Shown here in pieces: positions 54,878-63,462 of a stretch of 64,000 bases of DNA. A model generated the notes under the pieces. The model worked only from the letters and a program-made list of their open reading frames with translations, was not told the origin of the DNA and did not search any database. Origin of the DNA: Shewanella marina JCM 15074 (GTDB taxonomy: Bacteria > Pseudomonadota > Gammaproteobacteria > Enterobacterales > Shewanellaceae); the NCBI RefSeq assembly GCF_000614975.1, contig NZ_BALM01000020.1, forward strand, positions 1-64,000, written 5' to 3'. Made by a program: the position numbers and the translations under genes. The stretch's first letter is position 1. Each line of letters opens with the position of its first letter.

Positions 54878-55765
54878 ATGGATCAATTAGGAGCGATGCG
54901 AGTTTTTATTCGAGTCGTACAAACAGGCAGCTTTTCAGCGACTGCGCGAGAACTCCATACAACACAAGCGACTATCAGTAAGAAAATTGCAGCGCTTGAG
55001 CTTAAATTAGCTGGCAAGTTATTGATCCGTAGTAGTCGAGAACTCTCATTAACTGAAATTGGGGCGGAGTATTATGATAGATGCGTCGCAATTATTAGTG
55101 AAATAGATGAAGCTGAAGCCAATGTTCGCTCTCATATTGCATCACCTCAAGGGGTGATAAAAATTAGCGCTCCGGTGACATTTGGCAATAAATTTATTGC
55201 GCCAATACTGGCTGAATTTTTACAACGTTATCCTGATATCAAGGTGAACCTAGCGTTGAGCGATGCTCATGTCGATATTATTGCTGATGGTATTGATGTT
55301 GCAATTAGAGCTAGAGAACTTGAGGATTCCTCCTTAGTTGCTCGGCATTTATTTGATAATCCTAATGTTTTGATTGCATCTGCGGATTATCTTGCAAAAT
55401 TTGGCGAGCCTAAGCAGCCACAACAGTTAAAATTACATAACTGCATTATCTATTCAATGTCAGCAAACAATAATATTTGGCATTTTTCATTTAATGGCGA
55501 GAAACAGACTGTGGTGATCAGTGGTAATTGTCAGAGTGACAGCTGTGATGTCATTTTACAGTTAATTTTAGATGGAGTCGGTATCGGCTTATTACCGATT
55601 TGGATGGTCTCCGAGCAACTGCAATCTGGTCGTTTAATACAACTGATGCCTGATTACGAATCCAAGCCGTTACCATTTCATGCTATTTATCCAAAACATC
55701 GCTATGTACCATTAAAAATCCGCTGTTTTGTTGATTATTTAAAAGAGAAAATACAACTGAACTAA
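54878..55765 (+). CDS. LysR-type regulator (CrgA-like)
   Basis: This 295-residue LysR regulator has an HTH at residues ~17-45 (GSFSATARELHTTQATISKK) and the effector domain typical of the CrgA/DmlR group (ISAPVTFGNKFIAPILAEFL). It lies 130 bases upstream of the exported cyclase on the same strand and may control it. No ligand can be inferred. Confidence 0.87.
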   Translation: MDQLGAMRVFIRVVQTGSFSATARELHTTQATISKKIAALELKLAGKLLIRSSRELSLTEIGAEYYDRCVAIISEIDEAEANVRSHIASPQGVIKISAPVTFGNKFIAPILAEFLQRYPDIKVNLALSDAHVDIIADGIDVAIRARELEDSSLVARHLFDNPNVLIASADYLAKFGEPKQPQQLKLHNCIIYSMSANNNIWHFSFNGEKQTVVISGNCQSDSCDVILQLILDGVGIGLLPIWMVSEQLQSGRLIQLMPDYESKPLPFHAIYPKHRYVPLKIRCFVDYLKEKIQLN

Positions 55766-55894
55766 TGGTGTAATGGCTAGTTGTATTCTCAAATGGAATG
55801 TTTGCTATTCATTTACTCGGTGTTTAATTCCTTTTTGCTATTAACTATGCTTCCCTCATCGAATTTTAGGCAAGTTAAGTAAGGTAGATATTAA

Positions 55895-56680
55895 ATGGGT
55901 ATTAAACAAAAAGTCGCGGTCGGATTAGTCATTTTATCAAGTTATATGAGCTACGCTTATGCTGATGACACCACGGCTATACAGCCATTTAGTGCAAGTA
56001 AGGCGATCGATCTTACTCATGTATTGCATGAAGATATGGTGGTTTGGCCTGGTGGCGTACCGTTTAAAAAAATTCCATTAGCAACCCATGAAAAGGATGG
56101 ATATTTATTACATCGATTTAGTATGGGAGAGAATACGGGGACGCATGTGGATGCACCTGCGCATTATATTCAAGGTAATTTGACCATGGAAAACTTGCCG
56201 ATTGATCAGTTAATTTTACCTATGGTTGTTATTGATGCGAGGGAACAGGTTAAATCTAATCCTGATTATGAGTTGTCAGTTCAAGATATCAACAATTGGG
56301 AAGCAAAATATGGCAAGGTACCGGCTAATGCTTTAGTGGTGTTGAATACGGGCTGGCATGAAAAGTTCGATGATCCGAAAGCTTATCAAAATATGGATGA
56401 TAAACAGGTAATGCATTTCCCTGGCTATTCGCCACAAGCAGCCCGTTTACTGGTTAAGCGCGATGTATCTGGTATTGGTATTGATAGCTTTAGTTTAGAT
56501 TATGGACCTTCGACCACTTTTGAAACTCATTTAGTGATGCTTAAAGCAAATAAGTTTCAAGTAGAGAATATGGCGAACTTAAATGCCTTACCTGCAGTTG
56601 GATCGACAGCGGTTATTGGTGTGTTACCAGTCAAAGGTGGCTCACAAGCGCAAGCGAGAATTTTTGCTTTATTACCATAA
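55895..56680 (+). CDS. Exported cyclase-family hydrolase (kynurenine-formamidase-like)
   Basis: This 261-residue protein has a signal peptide (cleavage near YAYA/DD). The cyclase/KynB-type fold has metal motif GTHVDAPAHY at residues ~88-97, preceded by NT where KynB normally has HT, so one metal-binding His is absent. GIGIDSFSLDYG and ETHLVMLKAN complete the active-site framework. KynB-type enzymes hydrolyse N-formylkynurenine, but most are cytoplasmic. Export and the altered motif suggest another ester, amide or lactone substrate. It follows a LysR gene. Confidence 0.8.
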   Translation: MGIKQKVAVGLVILSSYMSYAYADDTTAIQPFSASKAIDLTHVLHEDMVVWPGGVPFKKIPLATHEKDGYLLHRFSMGENTGTHVDAPAHYIQGNLTMENLPIDQLILPMVVIDAREQVKSNPDYELSVQDINNWEAKYGKVPANALVVLNTGWHEKFDDPKAYQNMDDKQVMHFPGYSPQAARLLVKRDVSGIGIDSFSLDYGPSTTFETHLVMLKANKFQVENMANLNALPAVGSTAVIGVLPVKGGSQAQARIFALLP

Positions 56681-56715
56681 GTGGTTGTGTGGCGAGAATG
56701 ACAAACAAGCTAGAT

Positions 56716-56748
56716 AAAAAAACCGCTAAGACAAAAGGGTCTTAGCGG
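56716..56748 (-). terminator. Terminator of the small exported protein gene
   Basis: The perfect 10-bp stem CCGCTAAGAC/GTCTTAGCGG has a 6-base loop. On the minus strand it is followed by seven T. Confidence 0.85.
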
Positions 56749-56813
56749 ACTATAAGTGATACAAGGATGAGTTGTATCGGAGTGATGATATGGTGTTACT
56801 GCAATCTGACTAT

Positions 56814-57134
56814 TTACTTCGGGCTAATGTAGATGCCACGGTGGTGATAAGCTTGGTTAAGGGCAATAACTTCACCAACAGATAATTCTGTCTTTGCGAT
56901 ACCATTTTGGTCTACCACAAACTTTTGGGCATTGCCTTTAACAAAATCTACACTAATAAAATGATTGTTTGCATCTTGTTGGTGATGGATTTCTGTCAGC
57001 ACTTTGTCTGCAATTTGCTGATTACTACAATCATTACAAGTTAATGTTGTTGAACCTGCAGTGTGGGCTAACGCAGCTGGAGTGGCTAATACGCTGGCTA
57101 ATAACAATACGGCTTGGGTTGTCTTGGTCGTCAT
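56814..57134 (-). CDS. Small exported protein with CxxC, unknown function
   Basis: This 106-residue precursor has a signal peptide (ending ALA, residue ~23). The mature part is short and contains one CNDC motif and a conserved-looking HHQQDANNHFISVDFVKG segment. The CxxC lacks a thioredoxin fold context, so a disulfide or metal site is possible. Monocistronic: a ribosome site (GGAG) precedes it and a strong terminator follows. No family recognised. Confidence 0.7.
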   Translation of the reverse strand: MTTKTTQAVLLLASVLATPAALAHTAGSTTLTCNDCSNQQIADKVLTEIHHQQDANNHFISVDFVKGNAQKFVVDQNGIAKTELSVGEVIALNQAYHHRGIYISPK

Positions 57135-57286
57135 ATTAAGCTCCTAAATCTTTGTTTGTGACTTGCTTCACACTTTTAATCCTACCCGCAAGTTGTATTA
57201 ATGTCTACAGTTTGTTAATAAATTGTTTTAAATTTCATATATTTAGAGAAAGCTAAATTAACCTCTAGTCGTTACCAGATATAAAA

Positions 57287-57316
57287 AAACCGCCCTTACG
57301 GGCGGTTTGGTTTTTT
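57287..57316. terminator. Terminator after glnA
   Basis: A perfect stem AAACCGCCC/GGGCGGTTT with loop TTAC, flanked by an A run and T-rich sequence, so it can act on both strands. It lies about 25 bases beyond the glnA stop. Confidence 0.88.
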
Positions 57317-57338
57317 CAAAATGTAGGGTATTTTTTGG

Positions 57339-58751
57339 TTATAGACTGTAGTACATTTCAAATTCAAGTGGATGAGTGGTGTTATTGATACGTACAACAT
57401 CTTCTGTTTTTAGTTTGATGTATGAATCAATAAAGTCATCCGTAAATACGCCACCTTGAGTTAAGAAAGCGCGATTGCTATCAAGGTGCTGTAGTGCATC
57501 TTCGAGTGAAGTTGCCACTGTTGGAATTTCTGCTGCTTCTTCTGCTGGTAGGTCATAAAGATCTTTATCCATAGCTTCACCCGGATGGATCTTGTTTTGA
57601 ATACCATCAAGACCTGCCATTAACATGGCAGCAAATGCTAGATATGGGTTAGCCATAGGGTCAGGGAAGCGCACTTCAATACGACGGCCTTTAGCACTTG
57701 GTACTACCGGAATACGAATAGAAGCACTACGGTTACGTGCAGAGTAAGCAAGCATTACTGGTGCTTCGTAATGAGGCACTAAACGCTTGTATGAGTTAGT
57801 ACTTGGGTTGGTGAATGCATTCAGTGCACGTGCGTGCTTAATGATACCACCAATGTAGTAAAGTGCTGTTTCACTTAGTCCGCCGTACTTGTCACCAGCA
57901 AATAGGTTTACACCATCTTTTGCGAGTGATTGGTGTACGTGCATACCGCTACCATTATCACCTACGATTGGTTTTGGCATAAAGGTTGCTGTTTTACCGT
58001 AAGCGTGTGCGACGTTATGGATAACATATTTCAATGTCTGCACTTCGTCAGCTTTAAGTGTTAGCGTATTGAAGCGGGTCGCAATTTCGTTTTGACCTGC
58101 TGTTGCTACTTCATGGTGATGCGCTTCAACAACTTGGCCCATCTCTTCAAGTACTAAACACATAGCACTACGTAGATCTTGTGAAGAGTCTACTGGTGCA
58201 ACTGGGAAGTAACCCCCTTTAACACCTGGACGATGGCCTTTATTACCGCCTTCATATTCTGTTCCTGAGTTCCAAGCAGCTTCTTCGGCGTCTACTTTAT
58301 AGAAACAACCTGACATGTCAGCACCAAAGCGAACATCGTCAAATAGGAAGAATTCAGGCTCTGGTCCAACTAATACTGTGTCTGCAATACCTGTTGCGCG
58401 CAGATATTCTTCTGCTTTTTTAGCAATAGAGCGAGGATCACGGTTATAGCCTTGTAGGGTACCAGGTTCAAGAATGTCACAGCGAATATTGGCTGTTGAT
58501 TCTTCGGTAAATGGGTCTAACACAAATGAGTCAGCATCTGGCATTAATACCATGTCTGATTCATTAATACCCTTCCAACCACAAATTGATGAACCATCAA
58601 ACATCTTACCTTCTTCAAAGAAATCAGCATCTACTTGATGAGTTGGAATTGTTACGTGCTGTTCTTTTCCTTTTGTGTCAGTAAAACGTAAGTCGACAAA
58701 TTTGACTTCTGCTTCTTCCAATTTTTTTACAACAGACTCATATGGTGACAT
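57339..58751 (-). CDS. glnA: Glutamine synthetase GlnA (type I-beta)
   Basis: GlnA makes glutamine from glutamate and ammonia. The 470-residue protein shows [16 protein letters not shown] at the start, [12 protein letters not shown], the metal-site stretch [10 protein letters not shown], the glutamate-binding GQNEIATRF, the ATP-binding [18 protein letters not shown], and NLxFP-type ends. The adenylylation tyrosine lies in [10 protein letters not shown]. The start follows GGAGAT. A sigma-54 promoter and two NtrC boxes lie upstream, so expression is nitrogen-controlled. Confidence 0.98.
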   Translation of the reverse strand: MSPYESVVKKLEEAEVKFVDLRFTDTKGKEQHVTIPTHQVDADFFEEGKMFDGSSICGWKGINESDMVLMPDADSFVLDPFTEESTANIRCDILEPGTLQGYNRDPRSIAKKAEEYLRATGIADTVLVGPEPEFFLFDDVRFGADMSGCFYKVDAEEAAWNSGTEYEGGNKGHRPGVKGGYFPVAPVDSSQDLRSAMCLVLEEMGQVVEAHHHEVATAGQNEIATRFNTLTLKADEVQTLKYVIHNVAHAYGKTATFMPKPIVGDNGSGMHVHQSLAKDGVNLFAGDKYGGLSETALYYIGGIIKHARALNAFTNPSTNSYKRLVPHYEAPVMLAYSARNRSASIRIPVVPSAKGRRIEVRFPDPMANPYLAFAAMLMAGLDGIQNKIHPGEAMDKDLYDLPAEEAAEIPTVATSLEDALQHLDSNRAFLTQGGVFTDDFIDSYIKLKTEDVVRINNTTHPLEFEMYYSL

Positions 58752-58856
58752 GGTTCAATCTCCGTGGTATCGCGGGTACTTAAATTAATAAAAGTTATTC
58801 TGTTAGATCTGTTCCGATCTTTATGTGATACATCTTTAGATTCTTGGCATCAATAT

Positions 58857-58873
58857 AGCTAATCTTGTGCCAG
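58857..58873 (-). promoter_or_regulatory. Sigma-54 promoter of glnA
   Basis: On the minus strand CTGGCACAAGATTAGCT matches the -24/-12 consensus (TGGCAC-N5-TTGC) with one mismatch (TAGC). It lies about 105 bases upstream of glnA. Confidence 0.85.
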
Positions 58874-58936
58874 TTTTTCAACTTATTGATTCTAAAGGGT
58901 TATGTTGAATTTTAATAAAGGCTGAAATAATTGTTT

Positions 58937-58973
58937 GCACTATTATGTTGCGCGCTTCGCACTGTTACGGTGC
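58937..58973. promoter_or_regulatory. Tandem NtrC boxes upstream of glnA
   Basis: GCACTATTATGTTGC (58937-58951) and GCACTGTTACGGTGC (58959-58973) match the 15-bp NtrC consensus, the second better than the first. Their starts are 22 bases apart, two helical turns, and both lie 65-100 bases upstream of the sigma-54 promoter. A further half-site GGTGC is at 58997-59001. Confidence 0.82.
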
Positions 58974-59154
58974 AATGATGTGTAGTGATTCACTTTGGTG
59001 CAGCGGTAGGTAACTTGGTTTTTATTAGCTGAACAAAAAATAATCCTATCCGATTTTGCGCTGGTGGAGTAGAATGTCACGTTTTTTATTATAAGTGCTA
59101 CACTTTATAGCGCTTATAATTGCTCCTTTATATTTGTTGGTAAGAGGTTTATCA

Positions 59155-60966
59155 GTGCTAGAGAATTTACGTAACATCGCCATTATTGCGCACGTTGACC
59201 ATGGTAAAACTACCTTGGTAGACAAGCTGCTGGCGCAGTCAGGTACCTTGGCGACTCGTGGAGAAGCCACGGAGCGGGTGATGGATTCTAACGATCTTGA
59301 AAAAGAGCGTGGAATCACAATTCTGGCGAAAAATACCGCCATCAAGTGGAATGACTACCGTATTAACATCGTAGACACCCCAGGTCACGCCGATTTCGGT
59401 GGTGAAGTGGAACGTGTTCTATCTATGGTTGATTGCGTACTTCTTCTTGTTGATGCTGTTGATGGCCCTATGCCACAAACTCGCTTTGTAACTCAAAAGG
59501 CATTTGCTCAGGGTCTTAAGCCAATCGTTGTAATTAACAAGATTGACCGTCCTGGTGCTCGTCCTGATTGGGTTATCGACCAAGTATTCGACCTATTCGA
59601 TAACTTAGGCGCTACTGACGAACAGTTAGACTTCCCTATCGTTTATGCTTCTGCATTAAACGGCTTTGCTACATTAGATCCTGATGAAGCAAGCGAAGAT
59701 ATGACTCCACTGTTCCAAACTATCGTAGAGAAAGTTTCTGCTCCTGATGCTGATGCTGAAGGTGATTTCCAGATGCAAATTTCTCAGCTTGATTACAACT
59801 CATACGTGGGTGTTATCGGTATTGGCCGTATCAAGCGTGGTAGCGTTAAAATGAACCAACAGGTTACTGTTGTTGGTGCAGACGGCAAAACTCGTAACGG
59901 TAAGATTGGCCAAGTATTAGGTTACATGGGTCTTGACCGTACGGAAGTTGAATCAGCAAGTGCTGGTGACATCGTTGCAATTACTGGTTTAGGCGAACTT
60001 AAGATTTCTGACACAATTTGTGCGGTTGGTGCTGCTGAAGCATTACCTCCACTATCTGTTGACGAGCCTACACTAACCATGACTTTCCAAGTAAACACTT
60101 CACCGTTTGCTGGTAAAGAAGGTAAGTATGTAACTTCACGTAATATTCTTGAGCGTTTAGAGCAAGAATTAGTACACAACGTGGCACTACGTGTTGAAGA
60201 AACTGAAAGCCCAGATCGTTTCCGCGTTTCTGGTCGTGGTGAACTTCACCTAAGTATCTTAATTGAAAACATGCGTCGTGAAGGCTACGAGCTAGCTGTA
60301 TCACGTCCAGAAGTTATCATTAAAGATATCGACGGTGTTAAGTGTGAGCCATTCGAACAGTTAACTGTTGACGTTGAAGAAGAGCACCAAGGTTCAGTAA
60401 TTGAAAAGCTTGGTACTCGTAAGGCTGACATGAAAGATATGCAACTTGACGGTAAAGGCCGTGTGCGTATCGATTTCGTTATCCCAAGTCGTGGTCTAAT
60501 CGGTTTCCAAACTGAATTTATGACGGCAACTTCTGGTACTGGTCTTCTTTACCATAGCTTCGATCACTACGGTCCACACAAAGGCGGTGACATTGGTCAA
60601 CGTGCTAACGGTGTATTGATCTCTAATGCTACTGGTAAGGCGCTAACATTCGCACTATTCGGTCTACAAGACCGTGGTCGTCTGATGATTGGTCACGCTG
60701 CTGAAGTATATGAAGGTCAGGTTGTTGGTATCCACAGCCGTTCTAACGACCTTACTGTTAACTGTTTGAAAGGTAAGCAGCTAACTAACATGCGTGCATC
60801 TGGTACTGACGAAGCTCAAGTACTGACTCCACCAATCCAGATGACTCTTGAACAAGCACTAGAATTTATCGATGATGATGAACTAGTTGAAGTAACACCT
60901 AAGAGTGTTCGTGTTCGTAAGAGACACTTAACTGAAAACGATCGTAAGCGTGCAAGCCGCGGTTAA
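59155..60966 (+). CDS. typA: Ribosome-associated GTPase TypA/BipA
   Basis: TypA is a translational GTPase that binds 70S ribosomes and is needed in cold and stress conditions. I start it at GTG 59155, 5 bases after AAGAGGT; translation gives (M)[20 protein letters not shown], the standard family start. An ATG at 59095 adds 20 hydrophobic residues and is rejected. G motifs [25 protein letters not shown] and NKID are all present, followed by domains II, III and V and the C-terminal TypA-specific domain ending in a basic tail. 603 residues, normal length. Confidence 0.97.
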   Translation: MLENLRNIAIIAHVDHGKTTLVDKLLAQSGTLATRGEATERVMDSNDLEKERGITILAKNTAIKWNDYRINIVDTPGHADFGGEVERVLSMVDCVLLLVDAVDGPMPQTRFVTQKAFAQGLKPIVVINKIDRPGARPDWVIDQVFDLFDNLGATDEQLDFPIVYASALNGFATLDPDEASEDMTPLFQTIVEKVSAPDADAEGDFQMQISQLDYNSYVGVIGIGRIKRGSVKMNQQVTVVGADGKTRNGKIGQVLGYMGLDRTEVESASAGDIVAITGLGELKISDTICAVGAAEALPPLSVDEPTLTMTFQVNTSPFAGKEGKYVTSRNILERLEQELVHNVALRVEETESPDRFRVSGRGELHLSILIENMRREGYELAVSRPEVIIKDIDGVKCEPFEQLTVDVEEEHQGSVIEKLGTRKADMKDMQLDGKGRVRIDFVIPSRGLIGFQTEFMTATSGTGLLYHSFDHYGPHKGGDIGQRANGVLISNATGKALTFALFGLQDRGRLMIGHAAEVYEGQVVGIHSRSNDLTVNCLKGKQLTNMRASGTDEAQVLTPPIQMTLEQALEFIDDDELVEVTPKSVRVRKRHLTENDRKRASRG

Positions 60967-60984
60967 TTTTTGTTTTAAGTTTAA

Positions 60985-61014
60985 AAGCCTCGCTTAATTG
61001 CGGGGCTTTTTTTT
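60985..61014 (+). terminator. Intrinsic terminator after typA
   Basis: Stem AAGCCTCGC/GCGGGGCTT with a 6-base loop and one G-T pair, followed by eight T. Confidence 0.85.
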
Positions 61015-61151
61015 GCCTAAAGAACGAGTATTTTCACCACTCTCTCCTATATCACTTACCACCTAGATTATGTTTTTATCAAAATAGGCTTGCTTGATTA
61101 GAGTAATCCCCCTAATTTGTTATTAATTACAATCGACTTTAAGGAAAGAGC

Positions 61152-62282
61152 ATGTTTGCAGCACCGCAGTTTCAAGCGTTTAATCCTCCTCGTAGAATTT
61201 TAATGGGGCCGGGTCCATCAGATGTTCATCCACAAGTATTAGCAGCACAAGCTCGTCCTGCTATTGGTCATTTAGATCCTTTATTTATTGGCATGATGGA
61301 TGAGTTAAAACAGCTTATTCAATATGCATTTCAAACCAAGAATGAGATGACTATTGCGGTTTCAGCACCTGGCTCAGCAGGGATGGAAACCTGTTTTGTT
61401 AACTTGGTTGAACCGGGTGAGAAGGTGATTGTTTGTCGTAATGGCGTGTTTGGTGAGCGCATGCGCCAAAACGTTGAACGTACGGGCGGTATTGCGGTTG
61501 TCGTTGATAATGTATGGGGCGAACCGGTTAGTGTTACTGATGTTGAAGCCGCATTGATTGCACATCCTGATGCCAAGTTTTTAGCATTTGTACATGCAGA
61601 AACCTCAACGGGGGCATTATCTGACGCACAGAGTTTATGTGCGTTAGCTAAAAAACATGATTGTTTATCGATAGTCGATGCGGTTACTTCGTTAGGTGGT
61701 GTCGAGTTACTGGTTGATGAATGGGGCATTGACGCCATCTATTCTGGTAGTCAGAAATGCCTTTCTTGTGTACCGGGCTTGTCGCCAGTGTCATTTTCAC
61801 CTGCGGCAGTGACCAAATTAAAAGCGCGCAAAACACCTGTCCAAAGTTGGTTTTTAGATCAAACGTTAGTGATGGGTTATTGGTCTGGTGAAGGCAAGCG
61901 TAGTTATCACCATACGGCACCTGTTAATGCCTTATATGCACTGCATGAAGCATTGAGGTTACTTGCTGCAGAGGGGCTTGAAAATGCATGGCAACGTCAT
62001 CAGCAAATGCATCAATTATTACGTGATGGTCTACAACAGCTTGGACTTGAATTTGTGGTTGATGAAGCCTATCGCTTACCGCAATTAAATACGGTGTATA
62101 TTCCGCAAGGCATTGATGATGCGTTGGTACGCAAAACCTTGTTAGAGCAATATAATCTAGAGATTGGTGCTGGCTTAGGGGATTTAGCAGGCAAGGCTTG
62201 GCGAATTGGTTTAATGGGGTATGCGGCCCGCCGCGAAAATGTGTCTTTATGCCTGCGGGCGTTAAGCGATGTATTAGCTTAA
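61152..62282 (+). CDS. Class V aminotransferase, serine/alanine-glyoxylate type
   Basis: This 376-residue PLP enzyme belongs to the alanine/serine-glyoxylate aminotransferase and purine-catabolism transaminase group. Landmarks are ILMGPGPSDVHPQVLAAQ, the PLP-phosphate contact SAPGSAGMETC, HAETSTGAL, the PLP-binding Asp in SIVDAVTSLGG, and the anchoring Lys in YSGSQKCLSCVPGL. The RIGLMGYAARRENV end is typical. A TetR gene lies downstream on the other strand. Exact amino donor is unknown. Confidence 0.88.
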   Translation: MFAAPQFQAFNPPRRILMGPGPSDVHPQVLAAQARPAIGHLDPLFIGMMDELKQLIQYAFQTKNEMTIAVSAPGSAGMETCFVNLVEPGEKVIVCRNGVFGERMRQNVERTGGIAVVVDNVWGEPVSVTDVEAALIAHPDAKFLAFVHAETSTGALSDAQSLCALAKKHDCLSIVDAVTSLGGVELLVDEWGIDAIYSGSQKCLSCVPGLSPVSFSPAAVTKLKARKTPVQSWFLDQTLVMGYWSGEGKRSYHHTAPVNALYALHEALRLLAAEGLENAWQRHQQMHQLLRDGLQQLGLEFVVDEAYRLPQLNTVYIPQGIDDALVRKTLLEQYNLEIGAGLGDLAGKAWRIGLMGYAARRENVSLCLRALSDVLA

Positions 62283-62305
62283 ATATTAGGTTATTTGACC
62301 TTGAA

Positions 62306-62902
62306 TTATTTAGGTAAGTAATTGGTTAAGAAGCTTGATACGATGAGTTTGACTTGTCGTAATCGAGTGGCTTCATCGACTTCGGGCAAACTGGTGATCA
62401 CCTGTGGCCACAAGAAGAAACCATTAAACATACTCTTATACAATAGGCAGGCATCATCGATACTTTCGATGATGAGTGCCTTATCAGCGACTGCATCTTT
62501 TAACCAGTAATAGAAGCCATTGCGGCTATATAACTCAGTGATCAAGCTTTGCGCATACTCAGGTCTACGCATAAATTCCATCACGATGGTTCGGGTTAGG
62601 TTAACGTCGTAGATATTATCTTTAAACTCAAGATCTGCCATCACTATTTGCATAAATTGCTCAGTGATTGGGATCTCAGGGCGATAATGAAATTCAGGGC
62701 GATCCGTAACCATTTTATGGTTATCTTTTAAAATTTCGGTGAATAGCTGTTCTTTACTGGAAAAATGATTGTAGAGTGTGCGCTTTGATACATTAGCATC
62801 AGCTGCAATGTTGCTCATATTGGCGTTGGTAAAACCATTTTTACCGAAGGCTGATTTAGCAGCTCGGAGAATATTTTGTCGTTTAATATCCGTCAGTTTC
62901 AT
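62306..62902 (-). CDS. TetR-family regulator, likely repressor of the RND efflux operon
   Basis: This 198-residue TetR protein has an HTH with SNIAADANVSKRTLYNHFSSKEQLF at residues ~30-54 and a C-terminal TetR_C domain that resembles efflux-linked members. It is divergent from the RND adaptor gene at 63463 across a region with a ~30-bp repeat array, the usual layout of a repressor and its efflux target. Confidence 0.85.
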   Translation of the reverse strand: MKLTDIKRQNILRAAKSAFGKNGFTNANMSNIAADANVSKRTLYNHFSSKEQLFTEILKDNHKMVTDRPEFHYRPEIPITEQFMQIVMADLEFKDNIYDVNLTRTIVMEFMRRPEYAQSLITELYSRNGFYYWLKDAVADKALIIESIDDACLLYKSMFNGFFLWPQVITSLPEVDEATRLRQVKLIVSSFLTNYLPK

Positions 62903-62984
62903 ACTTGCGCTACATAAAATTAAAATGCGCCCAATGTTAACATTAGTTATTACTAAGAGAAATATGACAATTTTATTAGCGTGA

Positions 62985-63089
62985 TTAGTGTTTGTTATTT
63001 AGGTTTAAAAAAGCATAACCAATGACAAACAACATAAACAGTAATGGAACTGAGCGCCAAATAAAATCTAGGATAGAAATATCATGCAT
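62985..63089 (-). CDS. Possible 34-residue single-pass membrane protein
   Basis: A short frame starting at ATG 63089 after GAGGTG (7-base spacing) encodes a mostly hydrophobic 34-residue peptide with one membrane helix (VPLLFMLFVIGYAFL) and a polar C-terminus. It is upstream of the TetR gene on the same strand. The good ribosome site supports it, but its shortness means it could be chance. Confidence 0.35.
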   Translation of the reverse strand: MHDISILDFIWRSVPLLFMLFVIGYAFLNLNNKH

Positions 63090-63210
63090 TTTGATACACC
63101 TCTGAATGAAATGATCTATATGTAATATCTTCTCGTGTAACTGATTTTCAAACCGCGATCTTGCTCTCAAATTGGTTATTCTGCCGTTTACTCATTTGCT
63201 TCATCTTTAT

Positions 63211-63390
63211 AAATTAAACTAGTAAGTCTACTTTTATTGGTAAATTACACTTGTGAGTTTACTTTTTATGTGAATTACACTAGTGGGTTTACTTTTGTCT
63301 GTAAATTACACTGGTGAGTTTACTTTTGTAGTGTCGATTAAGGTCGAGTTCAGTTTTACCTAAAAACTACACTTATAAGTTTACTTTATG
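63211..63390. repeat. Array of about six ~30-bp direct repeats
   Basis: Units start near 63211, 63242, 63272, 63303, 63334 (degenerate) and 63364. Most contain TTACACTNGTGAGTTTAC, a CACTNGTG core with imperfect dyad symmetry, followed by a T run. The period of 30-31 bp is close to three helical turns, so bound proteins would lie on one face of the DNA. The array ends about 70 bases upstream of the RND adaptor start and lies between it and the divergent TetR gene. Confidence 0.85.
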
Positions 63391-63462
63391 TTTTTTTGAG
63401 TCGCTCAACTTCTAATTGCTCTGTGGAGCTTGATTGAGCACTAACTTGGTTAGGTAGTGATA

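Noticed and set aside
59095-59154. ATG at 59095 as typA start
   Set aside because: It adds 20 hydrophobic, non-conserved residues; GTG 59155 follows a strong ribosome site and gives the family's conserved N-terminus.
63211-63390. The repeat array as a CRISPR
   Set aside because: The repeats abut each other with no unique spacers of constant length, and no cas genes are nearby.
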